From: a virus
Direction: 5' to 3' (one strand)
Length of the DNA: 36,544 nt
IMG/VR virus record: IMGVR_UViG_3300040811_001609
Span: 1 to 36,544 of that record
The notes below the pieces were generated by a model, which was not told where the DNA came from, made no database searches, and saw nothing but the letters and a program-made list of their open reading frames with translations. A program made the translations under genes and the position numbers. Positions 1 to 7,745 of the stretch are shown piece after piece. Numbering within the stretch: the stretch's first letter is position 1; each line of letters opens with the position of its first letter.

Positions 1-2
1 AG

Positions 3-1136
3 CAAGGTATCGCTGGTCCCAGGGGACCGAAAGGGGAAAAAAGTGCACCTGGACCGCAAGGATTAAAAGGTGATCAAGGTATACAAGGTATACAAGGTAT
101 ACAAGGTCCTATTGGTCCCCAGGGAGAGCAGGGCAAACAAGGTGTAAAAGGGGATAAAGGAGATCGCGGTGAAACCGGTTTACAGGGTATACCAGGTCTA
201 AAGGGTGATAAAGGAGATATTGGTCCCCGAGGCCCTCAAGGTGTAAAAGGTGATCCAGGTAGAGACGGTGAATCGCCAGATATTGAACCATACCTAAAAA
301 AGGTATCAGAAGAAACTAGAAAATTCCAAGATAATATTAGAAGAACAATAACAAGAGCTTCTCTAGGTGGCAGCTCATCCGGTGGTGGTGAAGTACGTTT
401 AGAGTTTTTAGATGATGTAGATAGAGACTCTGTTAAGCAAAACGGTAAAGTATTACAATATAATTCTTCTACTGGTAAATTTGTTGGTGCCACTATTTCT
501 GGTGTGAGTAGTAGCACCGGGGATGTATCTAATACATATCTCCAAGCAACATTTGTAAGCAACACAGCTTTTCAATCATTTATTGCAAATACGAATCCTA
601 GATTCGATCAATATTTGCAAGTATCTAATAATAAAACAATTCTTGCCGGCAACAATATCACACTTACTCAAAACGCTTCTTCTATTACTATTGCATCAAC
701 AGCAGCAGGCGGTGGAAGTACAGATTTAACTTCAGTTACTACAAGCATTGTTCCTGTTTCAAACAATAATCTTGATCTTGGTACAGCCAATCTTAGATGG
801 AGAGATATATATCTTTCTGGTACAACGATTAATCTGGGCGGCGCTACTATTTCATCAGATGGTACAGGTCAAATTGCTATATCTGGTACAGGCGCCGTAC
901 TTCCCGCAAACTCAAGAGTGGAAGTAGTAGGTCGACAAAAAACAATTGCAACCATTGGTGAATCAGGATCTGCAGAAAGATTAGTACCACTATTTACTCA
1001 AGCTAGCGGTTTAAAAGTTCCAGCAATTACCTTTGCGTTCCGCACAGAAACAAACGTAAAAGTGTTTACAAATTTCTTCCTAAATAGTGGTAATCAAATT
1101 GATAGAGAATCTGCAGCAGCCCAATTTTTATTTTAA
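3..1136 (+). CDS. Collagen-like tail fibre / virion surface protein (5' partial)
   Basis: The reading frame is already open at the window start and runs to a TAA, so the N-terminus is missing. The first ~92 codons are almost unbroken Gly-X-Y triplets (collagen-like), including a [10 protein letters not shown] run. A charged helical stretch, a Ser/Gly linker and a Ser/Thr/Asn-rich beta-type region follow. The segment [17 protein letters not shown] resembles modules common in marine phage fibres. Collagen-like trimers are known in phage fibres, so a distal receptor-binding or decorating role is inferred. Only the part after codon 168 follows an ATG, but there is no stop or ribosome site to suggest a start there, and the collagen part is in the same frame. 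The exact fibre gene is not identified. Confidence 0.8.
   Translation, partial: QGIAGPRGPKGEKSAPGPQGLKGDQGIQGIQGIQGPIGPQGEQGKQGVKGDKGDRGETGLQGIPGLKGDKGDIGPRGPQGVKGDPGRDGESPDIEPYLKKVSEETRKFQDNIRRTITRASLGGSSSGGGEVRLEFLDDVDRDSVKQNGKVLQYNSSTGKFVGATISGVSSSTGDVSNTYLQATFVSNTAFQSFIANTNPRFDQYLQVSNNKTILAGNNITLTQNASSITIASTAAGGGSTDLTSVTTSIVPVSNNNLDLGTANLRWRDIYLSGTTINLGGATISSDGTGQIAISGTGAVLPANSRVEVVGRQKTIATIGESGSAERLVPLFTQASGLKVPAITFAFRTETNVKVFTNFFLNSGNQIDRESAAAQFLF
78..104 (+). repeat. Three tandem 9-bp repeats in collagen-like region
   Basis: GGTATACAA occurs three times head to tail, coding for (GIQ)3 in frame. Copy-number change by slippage would lengthen or shorten the collagen rod without breaking the frame. 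Confidence 0.85.
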
Positions 1137-1145
1137 GGTTTAGAT

Positions 1146-1946
1146 ATGGCAATTAAAGTACCTATTAGAACAGTTTATGATAATTCAAACAACGCTATTG
1201 GTTTGTCTGAATTTCAATCAGGCGACGCTGTTGGATACCAACATGGTGGTACAGGATTAATTACACTTGGAACAGCAAATCAAGTTTTAAAAGTAAACGA
1301 TGCTGGAACCGCTATCGAGTGGGCAAACGAAGATGCTCTTGCTGCAACCGGTGTAGCTACGGGAACGTTTGGTTCTGCTTCGTTAATTCCTATTATTACT
1401 GTAGGCGCCGATGGCCGAATTACAAATATTTCAAACACTGCTGTAGCTGGTGTAGCTAACTTTACATGGACATCAGCAAACAGCACTCTTAGGATATCAA
1501 CTTCAGCTGGCACAAATTTTGATGCTGTAATTAATAATTTTAATAATTTAGCTTCAACAGGTGTCCCTACTGGAACTTTTGGTTCAGCATCTCAAGTTCC
1601 TGTTATTACAGTTGGTGCCGATGGTCGAATTACAAATATTTCAAACACTGCTGTAGCTGGTGTTCAGTCAGTTACGTATAATACATCTAATAGTTTATTA
1701 ACCATAAATACCTCCGATGGTGGAAGTCAAACAACTAATATTACACTAGAACCTTTTGACACAGACGATCTAGTTGAGGGTGGAACTAATTTATATTTTA
1801 CTACAGCTCGAGCGAGAAGTTCGTTTACAGCTGGTTCAGGTATTAATATTACGAGCGGGGTTATATCCCAAGCAACAGAGATAGATTATGGCTTGATTAC
1901 TGGAGCAGTAGGAGCAAATACAATTGATTACGGGAGTATAGGATAA
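1146..1946 (+). CDS. Putative tail fibre / virion structural protein
   Basis: A 266-residue protein of low complexity, rich in Thr, Ser, Asn, Gly and Ala with few charged residues, as in phage fibre shafts. It holds two copies of a 35-residue module (TGTFGSAS...ITVGADGRITNISNT) that recurs in the next gene. A segment VEGGTNLYFTTARARSSF is a motif common in marine phage fibre proteins. It lies 9 nt after the collagen-like gene and 1 nt before the long fibre gene, so the three are probably co-transcribed and co-assembled. The precise role is not known. Confidence 0.7.
   Translation: MAIKVPIRTVYDNSNNAIGLSEFQSGDAVGYQHGGTGLITLGTANQVLKVNDAGTAIEWANEDALAATGVATGTFGSASLIPIITVGADGRITNISNTAVAGVANFTWTSANSTLRISTSAGTNFDAVINNFNNLASTGVPTGTFGSASQVPVITVGADGRITNISNTAVAGVQSVTYNTSNSLLTINTSDGGSQTTNITLEPFDTDDLVEGGTNLYFTTARARSSFTAGSGINITSGVISQATEIDYGLITGAVGANTIDYGSIG
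1350..1454 (+). repeat. Fibre module, copy 1 of 3 (105 bp)
   Basis: First of three equal-length 35-codon modules, reading GVATGTFGSAS at the start and NISNTAVAGV at the end. The other copies are at 1560-1664 in the same gene and 2647-2751 in the next gene. Confidence 0.85.
1560..1664 (+). repeat. Fibre module, copy 2 of 3 (105 bp)
   Basis: Starts GVPTGTFGSAS and ends NISNTAVAGV. Its 3' half is nearly identical in DNA to copy 1 (tacaaatatttcaaacactg is shared exactly). Confidence 0.85.
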
Positions 1947-1947
1947 G

Positions 1948-4900
1948 ATGGCAACTCAGATTCAACTTAGACGAGGTACCGCCACACAACACGCAACGTT
2001 TACAGGTGCTGTGTCAGAAATTACCTTTGATACATCTAATAATACCGTTCGTGTACATGATGGGAGTACAGCTGGTGGTTATAAACTAGCAACAGAAGAT
2101 AGAGTAAATATATTAGTTAACGATAGAATGCAAGTAGCTAATGTCACAGCAGCAGTTACAGCAGCAGTTAATAACCTGGTAGAGGCAGCTCCAGGTGCAT
2201 TAGATACTTTAAACGAACTAGCAGCAGCTATCAACGATGATGCTAATTTTGCAACCACTATTAATAATAGTTTAGCAACCAAAGCTTCTAACAGTTATGT
2301 AAATTCTACCTTCTCTACATTAAACCAATTAGGCAATACTAACTCATACATTGCTAATGAATCAGTAAGAATAGATGTAGTTAATAATAATTTAACCAAT
2401 ACCAATACAGCAATACGTACATTAGTATCTGATAGACTTCAAGTATCAAATGCTAATATTACCTTTGTTACTAAAGCAAATGCAGTTTCATCTAATAACG
2501 CTATTAATGCAAGAATTAATGCAACAAATGCTAATGTTGATCAAAAATTAGGTGCAACAGCATCAGTTACTTTAACAGGTGATATAACAGGTTCAGCTTC
2601 ATTTAGTTCAAACTCTGTATCTATTGCTACTGATATTGCATCATCAGGTACCCCAACTGGTACATTTGGTTCAGCTTCAAAAGTACCTATTATTACTGTT
2701 GGCGCTGATGGTCGTATTACAAATATTTCAAACACCAATGTGGCCGGTGTTACTGATTTTTCATATGCTGCTGCTAATAATACATTTACTATCTCTACAG
2801 CAGATGGCGGCTCATTTGATGCTACTATTTCTGAATTAAATGATTATGCATTAACATCAACCGTTAATGCTACATTCTCTACACTTACTCAATTAGGTAA
2901 TACAAACTCTTATATTGCCGCTACTCAAAGTAATTTAGATACTCAAACAGCAAGAATTAACTTGTTGAATAATAATCTTACAAATACTAATACGGCGATC
3001 AGAAGTTTAATATCGGCTACTAATGCAAATGTAGATCAAAAACTTGGCGCTACTGCAGCTGTTGCGTTAACAGGTGCAGTTACTGGGTCAGCAAACTTTA
3101 GTGGAAATAGTGTTTCCATTACTACTACAGCTACATCAGATCCAACTATTACGCTAGGTGGAGATTTAACAGGGTCAGTAACATTAACCAATCTTGGAAA
3201 TGGTACACTAACAGCTGCTGTAGTAGATGATTCTCATAATCATTCAAGCTCATCTGGTGCGTTTAATGTAGGTACAGATCTAACAGTCTCTGGTGGGGAT
3301 ATTATTCTTTCTGGTACAGGTCGTATTCAAGGTATTGATACTGTATCAGCTGGTACTGACGCTACTAATAAAACATACGTAGATAACGCGGTTGCTGGGG
3401 TGGTAGATTCAGCTCCGGAAGCTCTTAATACTCTTAATGAATTAGCAGCAGCATTAGGTGATGATTCAAACTTTGCAGCTACTACAGCTACCACTCTCGG
3501 TACTAAAGCTTCAAACACATATGTTAATTCAACATTCTCTACTCTAACGCAGCTCGGTAATACCAATTCATACATTGCTACTAAAGCAGATACAACTACT
3601 CAAGTAATTGCTGGTAATGGTTTGACAGGTGGCGGGACATTAGCTGCTAACCGTACTTTAGATATCGGTGAAGGTACTGGTATTACAGTAAGTGCTGATG
3701 CAATTGCTACCAATGATAGTGAGATTGTTCACAATAACTTGAGTGGCTTTGTTGCTAATGAGCACATTGATCACTCAGGTGTTACTTTAACTGCTGGTGA
3801 TGGTTTGACAGGCGGTGGTACAATAGCAGCTTCTAGAACATTTGCTGTAGGTGCTGGTACTCTTATTGATGTAACCGCAGATGCTGTCAACGTCGATTTG
3901 TCAGAACTTTCAACATCAACAACGAACGGTGATGGTGATTATTTTGTTGTTGTAGATACTGCTAATGCTCAGAAAAAGCTAACTAAAGCTAATATTAATA
4001 TTTCTGGCTTTAATAATGATGCAGGATACTCAACTACTACAGGTACTGTTACATCTGTAGGTGTTACAGCAGGCACAGGTCTTTCAGGTGGTGGTACAGT
4101 TACAACATCTGGTTCAGTCACACTTAATGTTGATTTATCTGAATTAACAGATATGACTGCAGGTATGGTTGGTACTGATGAATTTATTGTTCTTGACGGT
4201 GGTGCTGATCGTAGAAAAGCAGCTAATGAAATTGGATTAAGTATCTTTAACAATGATGCAGGTTTCTCTACTACTACAGGTACAGTAACATCAGTAGCTA
4301 CAGGTGGTGGTTTAACTGGTGGTACTATTACTGGTTCTGGTACTATTAGCCATGCGGATACATCTTCGCAATCATCAGTTAACAATTCGGGTGCAACTGT
4401 AATTCAAGACGTTACATTAGATACGTATGGCCACGTTACAGCGCTTGCATCAAAAACTATGTCTTATTCTGATGTGGGTGCTCCTTCAACAACAGGAACA
4501 AATGCTTCTGGTACATGGGGCATTAGTATTACTGGCAGCGCTGCTAGTGCGACATCAGCAACAAGTGCAACGAGCGCTACGGACGCAACAAACGCTACAA
4601 ATTTCAATGTTGCTGCAGATAACTCGACTAACGCTACTCACTATCCTATCTTCACCGGTGGTGCAACTGGTAATCAAAGACCAAACAGTGATACAGGATT
4701 GACATATAATCCTAGCACCGGTATCCTTGCATCTGTAGATTTTAACTCAACATCTGATGAAAGATTAAAAGAAAATATTCAAACACTAGAAAATGCTTCT
4801 GAAAAAGTAAATCAACTTAGAGGTGTTTCATTTGACTGGAAAGAATCAGGTTTATCTTCTATAGGCTTAATTGCGCAAGAAGTAGAAAAAATTATACCTG

Positions 4901-5028
4901 AAGTAGTTGCAGAAACTAATGGGACCAAATCTATTAGTTATGGCTCATTAGTTGGTCTGCTAATTGAAGCAGTTAAAGATCAACAAAAGCAAATTGATGA
5001 ATTAAAGCAAATTATAAATAATGTATAA
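1948..5028 (+). CDS. Long tail fibre protein with C-terminal S74 intramolecular chaperone domain
   Basis: A 1026-residue protein. Most of it is Thr/Ser/Asn/Gly-rich repeat with recurring units such as STFSTLTQLGNTNSYIA, GNGLTGGGT and NNDAGYSTTTGTVTSV. The last ~91 residues, from SDERLKENI near residue 936 to a terminal helix, match the Peptidase_S74 family. In that family the domain trimerises the fibre and cuts itself off at the Ser of the S-D-E-R-L-K site. This suggests a homotrimeric fibre that matures by self-cleavage. The start ATG lies 1 nt after the previous stop. The window does not show whether it is a side fibre, a distal fibre or a head fibre. Confidence 0.87.
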   Translation: MATQIQLRRGTATQHATFTGAVSEITFDTSNNTVRVHDGSTAGGYKLATEDRVNILVNDRMQVANVTAAVTAAVNNLVEAAPGALDTLNELAAAINDDANFATTINNSLATKASNSYVNSTFSTLNQLGNTNSYIANESVRIDVVNNNLTNTNTAIRTLVSDRLQVSNANITFVTKANAVSSNNAINARINATNANVDQKLGATASVTLTGDITGSASFSSNSVSIATDIASSGTPTGTFGSASKVPIITVGADGRITNISNTNVAGVTDFSYAAANNTFTISTADGGSFDATISELNDYALTSTVNATFSTLTQLGNTNSYIAATQSNLDTQTARINLLNNNLTNTNTAIRSLISATNANVDQKLGATAAVALTGAVTGSANFSGNSVSITTTATSDPTITLGGDLTGSVTLTNLGNGTLTAAVVDDSHNHSSSSGAFNVGTDLTVSGGDIILSGTGRIQGIDTVSAGTDATNKTYVDNAVAGVVDSAPEALNTLNELAAALGDDSNFAATTATTLGTKASNTYVNSTFSTLTQLGNTNSYIATKADTTTQVIAGNGLTGGGTLAANRTLDIGEGTGITVSADAIATNDSEIVHNNLSGFVANEHIDHSGVTLTAGDGLTGGGTIAASRTFAVGAGTLIDVTADAVNVDLSELSTSTTNGDGDYFVVVDTANAQKKLTKANINISGFNNDAGYSTTTGTVTSVGVTAGTGLSGGGTVTTSGSVTLNVDLSELTDMTAGMVGTDEFIVLDGGADRRKAANEIGLSIFNNDAGFSTTTGTVTSVATGGGLTGGTITGSGTISHADTSSQSSVNNSGATVIQDVTLDTYGHVTALASKTMSYSDVGAPSTTGTNASGTWGISITGSAASATSATSATSATDATNATNFNVAADNSTNATHYPIFTGGATGNQRPNSDTGLTYNPSTGILASVDFNSTSDERLKENIQTLENASEKVNQLRGVSFDWKESGLSSIGLIAQEVEKIIPEVVAETNGTKSISYGSLVGLLIEAVKDQQKQIDELKQIINNV
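2185..2355 (+). repeat. Internal fibre duplication, copy A (57 codons)
   Basis: Encodes AAPGALDTLNELAAA followed, after a linker, by VNSTFSTLNQLGNTNSYIA. Copy B at 3409-3579 has the same length. Confidence 0.8.
2647..2751 (+). repeat. Fibre module, copy 3 of 3 (105 bp)
   Basis: Same 35-codon module as at 1350 and 1560 but in the neighbouring gene. It starts GTPTGTFGSAS and ends NISNTNVAGV, so the module has moved or been copied across a gene boundary. Confidence 0.85.
3409..3579 (+). repeat. Internal fibre duplication, copy B (57 codons)
   Basis: Encodes SAPEALNTLNELAAA and ends VNSTFSTLTQLGNTNSYIA. It is colinear with copy A at 2185-2355, without any insertion or deletion. Confidence 0.8.
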
Positions 5029-5031
5029 ATA
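5013..5031 (+). promoter_or_regulatory. Two tandem T4-type late promoters
   Basis: The octamer TATAAATA, the T4 late -10 consensus read by gp55 holoenzyme with the gp45 clamp, occurs at 5013-5020 and again at 5024-5031. They sit just before the prohead core gene; the first overlaps the end of the fibre gene. Confidence 0.7.
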
Positions 5032-5049
5032 TATGAATAGGAGAATATT

Positions 5050-5274
5050 ATGGATTATGAAGTAGCAGACGCAGTACAAGCTGTTTCAAATGATAACACA
5101 TCAGTATTTCAAGATGCTATTAATAGCATCCTTGCTGATAAGTTGCGTGAGCGTATCGGTGTAGAAAAAATTGCTGTTGCTCAAACAATGTTTAATGAGC
5201 CAGAGTTCGACACAGACACTCCAGAAGAAGAATTTGAAACAGAAATTGACGGAGAATCAGATGAAGACTTTTAA
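5050..5274 (+). CDS. 67: Prohead core protein, gp67-like
   Basis: A 74-residue protein with a helical first half (AINSILADKLRERIGVEKIAVAQ) and a very acidic tail (TPEEEFETEIDGESDEDF). T4 gp67 has the same size, an alpha-helical N-terminus with a similar EKIA(I/V)A segment, an acidic C-terminus, and a position upstream of gene 21. In T4 it is an abundant internal core protein cleaved by the gp21 protease. The assignment rests on composition, a short motif and synteny. Translation starts 9 nt after an AGGAG site. Confidence 0.65.
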   Translation: MDYEVADAVQAVSNDNTSVFQDAINSILADKLRERIGVEKIAVAQTMFNEPEFDTDTPEEEFETEIDGESDEDF

Positions 5275-5593
5275 GGAAATTATGGAAGCTCCGGGCTCAC
5301 CAGCACAAGATAATAAGCGCGTAAAAGATGATGAGTCAGAAGTAAAAGGTTATAAGCCTCGTTCAAAAGGTGAGGAAGATTTTGCAGCAGCTCATAATTA
5401 TGAAACTGGAGATCATCCTGTAGCTACTAAAGCTCAATTTAAAGGTATGAACGATGGTGGTGATCCAGAGAAAACACATCGTGGTGGAAAGAAGCATGCA
5501 GCTGGAGAAACACAACCGGTAATGCAGGGTACATCTAAGATGAGAGAGAGCTTTTCAGCTTGGGTAAAGGTTGACGAACATGGCGACGATTAA
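5261..5593 (+). CDS. Conserved phage protein of unknown function in head gene block
   Basis: The chosen start, ATG after GGAG, gives 110 residues beginning MKTFKEIMEAPGS and overlaps the gp67-like gene by 14 nt. A longer in-frame ATG at 5171 lies deep inside that gene and has no ribosome site. The protein is hydrophilic, rich in Lys, Gly, Glu and Asp, and probably largely disordered (KGYKPRSKGEEDFAAAHNY). Its place between gp67 and the gp21 protease suggests a head-core or head-assembly role, but no family is recognised. Confidence 0.7.
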   Translation: MKTFKEIMEAPGSPAQDNKRVKDDESEVKGYKPRSKGEEDFAAAHNYETGDHPVATKAQFKGMNDGGDPEKTHRGGKKHAAGETQPVMQGTSKMRESFSAWVKVDEHGDD

Positions 5594-5843
5594 AGTATTA
5601 GGTAATTCTGGAAGTTTAGGTGTTGCTAATAACATAGGCAACGCTACATTTGTACGTTTAGTTAATACTGCTGCAGCCGAAGTAACAGTTACTATAGCTA
5701 ATACTGTAGGTCCAGAAAACGGCGGTGGTACATCAGGCACTTTTGTTTTAGAAGCTGGTCAATCTGAAATCGTTCTTAAAGAGCCAACAGATACAATTGT
5801 TGCTACTGCTGATGTTAAAGCAACTAAAGTAGCGAGATACTAA
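5580..5843 (+). CDS. Small beta-rich protein of unknown function upstream of gp21
   Basis: An 87-residue protein beginning MATIKVLGNSGSLGV, starting 14 nt inside the previous gene. It is made of alternating hydrophobic and Thr/Val residues with a flexible GPENGGGTSG loop, which suggests a small all-beta fold. An in-frame TTG at 5571 is a less likely start. Position in the late head operon suggests a virion or head-assembly part. No catalytic motif is visible. Confidence 0.7.
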   Translation: MATIKVLGNSGSLGVANNIGNATFVRLVNTAAAEVTVTIANTVGPENGGGTSGTFVLEAGQSEIVLKEPTDTIVATADVKATKVARY

Positions 5844-5844
5844 T

Positions 5845-6489
5845 ATGAAACTTATATGCGAAATTAACGAAGAATTAGAATACATCGCAGAAGAAGCTGG
5901 TGAGGGTAAAACTCACAAGATTAAAGGTATCTTCATGCAAGGTAATATTACGAACCGTAATGGTCGTAGATACCCTATGGATGTTCTAGTTAACGAAGTA
6001 AAGCGTTATCAAAAAGAATATATTGATAAAAAGCGCGCTTTTGGTGAACTAGGTCACCCAGCTGGTCCTACGATTAACTTAGATCGTGTTTCGCATATGA
6101 TTACATCTCTAACCCCAGACGGAGATAATATTATTGGTGAAGCTAAAATTCTAGATACACCAATGGGTAACATTGTTAAGAATCTAATGAACGAAGGTGC
6201 TACTATTGGTGTTTCATCTCGTGGTATGGGTTCACTAAAAGAGAAAAACGGTATTGCAGAAGTACAAAAAGATTTCTATCTTGCTACTGCAGCTGATATT
6301 GTTGCAGATCCATCTGCACCTAATGCTTTCGTTGAAGGTATTATGGAAGGTAAAGAATGGGTTTGGGAAAACGGTATTCTTCGCGAGAAGACTATTGCTG
6401 ATTATGAACAAGCAATTAAAAAGACCTCATCTAAAGACTTAGCTGAAATGAAAATGCGAGTCTTTGAGGACTTCATCTCAAAACTTTAA
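5845..6489 (+). CDS. 21: Prohead core protease gp21
   Basis: A 214-residue protein matching the T4 gp21 / herpesvirus-protease-like prohead proteases. The segment FGELGHPAGP holds the predicted catalytic His (about residue 71) and GVSSRGMGSL holds the predicted catalytic Ser (about residue 124 or 125). The family cleaves scaffold and capsid proteins during prohead maturation. It lies directly upstream of scaffold and capsid genes, as in T4. Its start follows the previous stop by 1 nt, so translation is probably coupled. Confidence 0.93.
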   Translation: MKLICEINEELEYIAEEAGEGKTHKIKGIFMQGNITNRNGRRYPMDVLVNEVKRYQKEYIDKKRAFGELGHPAGPTINLDRVSHMITSLTPDGDNIIGEAKILDTPMGNIVKNLMNEGATIGVSSRGMGSLKEKNGIAEVQKDFYLATAADIVADPSAPNAFVEGIMEGKEWVWENGILREKTIADYEQAIKKTSSKDLAEMKMRVFEDFISKL

Positions 6490-6492
6490 TAT

Positions 6493-6500
6493 TATAAATA
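6493..6500 (+). promoter_or_regulatory. T4-type late promoter of gene 22
   Basis: Exact TATAAATA in the intergenic gap 31 bp before the gp22 start codon, with a strong AAAGGAG ribosome site downstream. Confidence 0.75.
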
Positions 6501-6530
6501 ATAAGAGAATCCACTAAAGGAGAAATAACG

Positions 6531-7697
6531 ATGTCTGATCAAGATCAAAAAATGAGAGAAGAAGACCTCGTCGTTGCCGAAGATACGCAATTAGATGAGT
6601 TCAAAGCTTCCATGGGTGATCCATCTGAGGTACCTGAGCCAGTTGCTAAGACAGCAAAAGCCCCGGGTAAGTCTAAAAAACAAGAAGACGATCCTCAAGA
6701 TAGTCCAACTGCTGTAAAGCCAACCAAGCCAGCTGAAGCAACAGCTGGTAAAGGTAAAACAGCTAAACTGCCAATGGGTGAATCAAAAATGTCAATGATT
6801 CAAGCTATGGTAGAACGTATGAACAGTATGAAGAGAACAGACCTTGCAGGTGTGTTTGAAGACATGCTTGCAGCTGCTGAAGCAAAAGAAATTTCAGAAG
6901 AAGAAGTTTCAGAAGAAGCAGTAGAAGTAGTAAGAGCAGGTCATAAGATTTCAGCTGAAGATATCGATATTAAAGAGCATATCGACGCTGTATTCGCTAA
7001 TGATGAAGAACTATCTGAAGAGTTTAAAGATGCAGCTACAACAATCTTTGAAGCTGCTGTAGTTTCTAAAGTAAATGAGCAACTAGAGAAATATGTAGTT
7101 GACATTGAATCAGAACTCAACGAAGAAAAAGCTCGTCTTGAAGAAGAAATGTCAACAAAGCTAGACCAGTATCTTGACTATGTCGTAGAAAACTGGATGG
7201 AAGAGAATTCACTAGCAGTTGAAAAAGGTATCAAGTCCGAGTTAGTTGATGACTTTATTAATGGACTAAAAGATCTGTTTAACGAGCACTATATTGAAAT
7301 TCCTGACGACAAAGTTGACGTTGTTGAAGAATTAGCTGCTCGTGCAGAAGATCTCGAAAATCGTTTAGACGAAGAGATCAAAAAGAATGCTTCTTTTAAG
7401 GCTGAAATTGCTGAGCACATGAAAGCCGATTTGTTCGCAGAAGCATGCGAATCTTTAACTGAGACTCAAAAAGAAAAGTTCAAGTCTCTAGCTGAAGGAA
7501 TTGAATTTGTTAATGAAGACAAGTACGTTGAGAAACTTAACACTCTAAAGAAAAGCTATTTTAGCGAATCCGCAGAGACTACTTCAGTGAGTGATTTTGA
7601 CGACGCTGAGCCATTAGAGGAAGAAGTTACTTCACCTCGTGTTGACCCAGAAATGTCACAGTATGTCAATGCCATTTCAAGAACATTGAAAAGATAA
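6531..7697 (+). CDS. 22: Prohead scaffolding core protein gp22
   Basis: A 388-residue, highly acidic, strongly helical protein with long coiled-coil-like stretches (NEEKARLEEEMSTKLDQYLD and DLENRLDEEIKKNASF). T4 gp22 is the main internal scaffold, 269 residues long. This one is longer because of an N-terminal, Pro/Lys-rich, probably disordered ~90 residues. Location between the protease and the capsid gene and the composition fix the call. The scaffold is expected to be degraded by gp21. It has its own late promoter and an AAAGGAG ribosome site. Confidence 0.88.
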   Translation: MSDQDQKMREEDLVVAEDTQLDEFKASMGDPSEVPEPVAKTAKAPGKSKKQEDDPQDSPTAVKPTKPAEATAGKGKTAKLPMGESKMSMIQAMVERMNSMKRTDLAGVFEDMLAAAEAKEISEEEVSEEAVEVVRAGHKISAEDIDIKEHIDAVFANDEELSEEFKDAATTIFEAAVVSKVNEQLEKYVVDIESELNEEKARLEEEMSTKLDQYLDYVVENWMEENSLAVEKGIKSELVDDFINGLKDLFNEHYIEIPDDKVDVVEELAARAEDLENRLDEEIKKNASFKAEIAEHMKADLFAEACESLTETQKEKFKSLAEGIEFVNEDKYVEKLNTLKKSYFSESAETTSVSDFDDAEPLEEEVTSPRVDPEMSQYVNAISRTLKR

Positions 7698-7701
7698 AAA
7701 T

Positions 7702-7709
7702 TATAAATA
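7702..7709 (+). promoter_or_regulatory. T4-type late promoter of gene 23
   Basis: Exact TATAAATA in the gap 37 bp before the capsid start codon. Its downstream leader CTAAAGGAGAAAT resembles that of gene 22. Confidence 0.78.
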
Positions 7710-7745
7710 ATATTAGATTTTGGAAAACCCTAAAGGAGAAATCAA

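Noticed and set aside
3969-4385. 138-codon open frame on the minus strand inside the long fibre gene
   Set aside because: The fibre DNA is repetitive and low in stop codons on the other strand; the product is Val/Pro/Thr-rich with no motif, no ribosome site and no promoter. Other minus-strand frames in the window look the same.
5171-5260. Extended N-terminus for the gene after the gp67-like gene
   Set aside because: It overlaps most of the acidic tail of the previous gene in another frame, whereas the ATG at 5261 has a GGAG site at normal distance.
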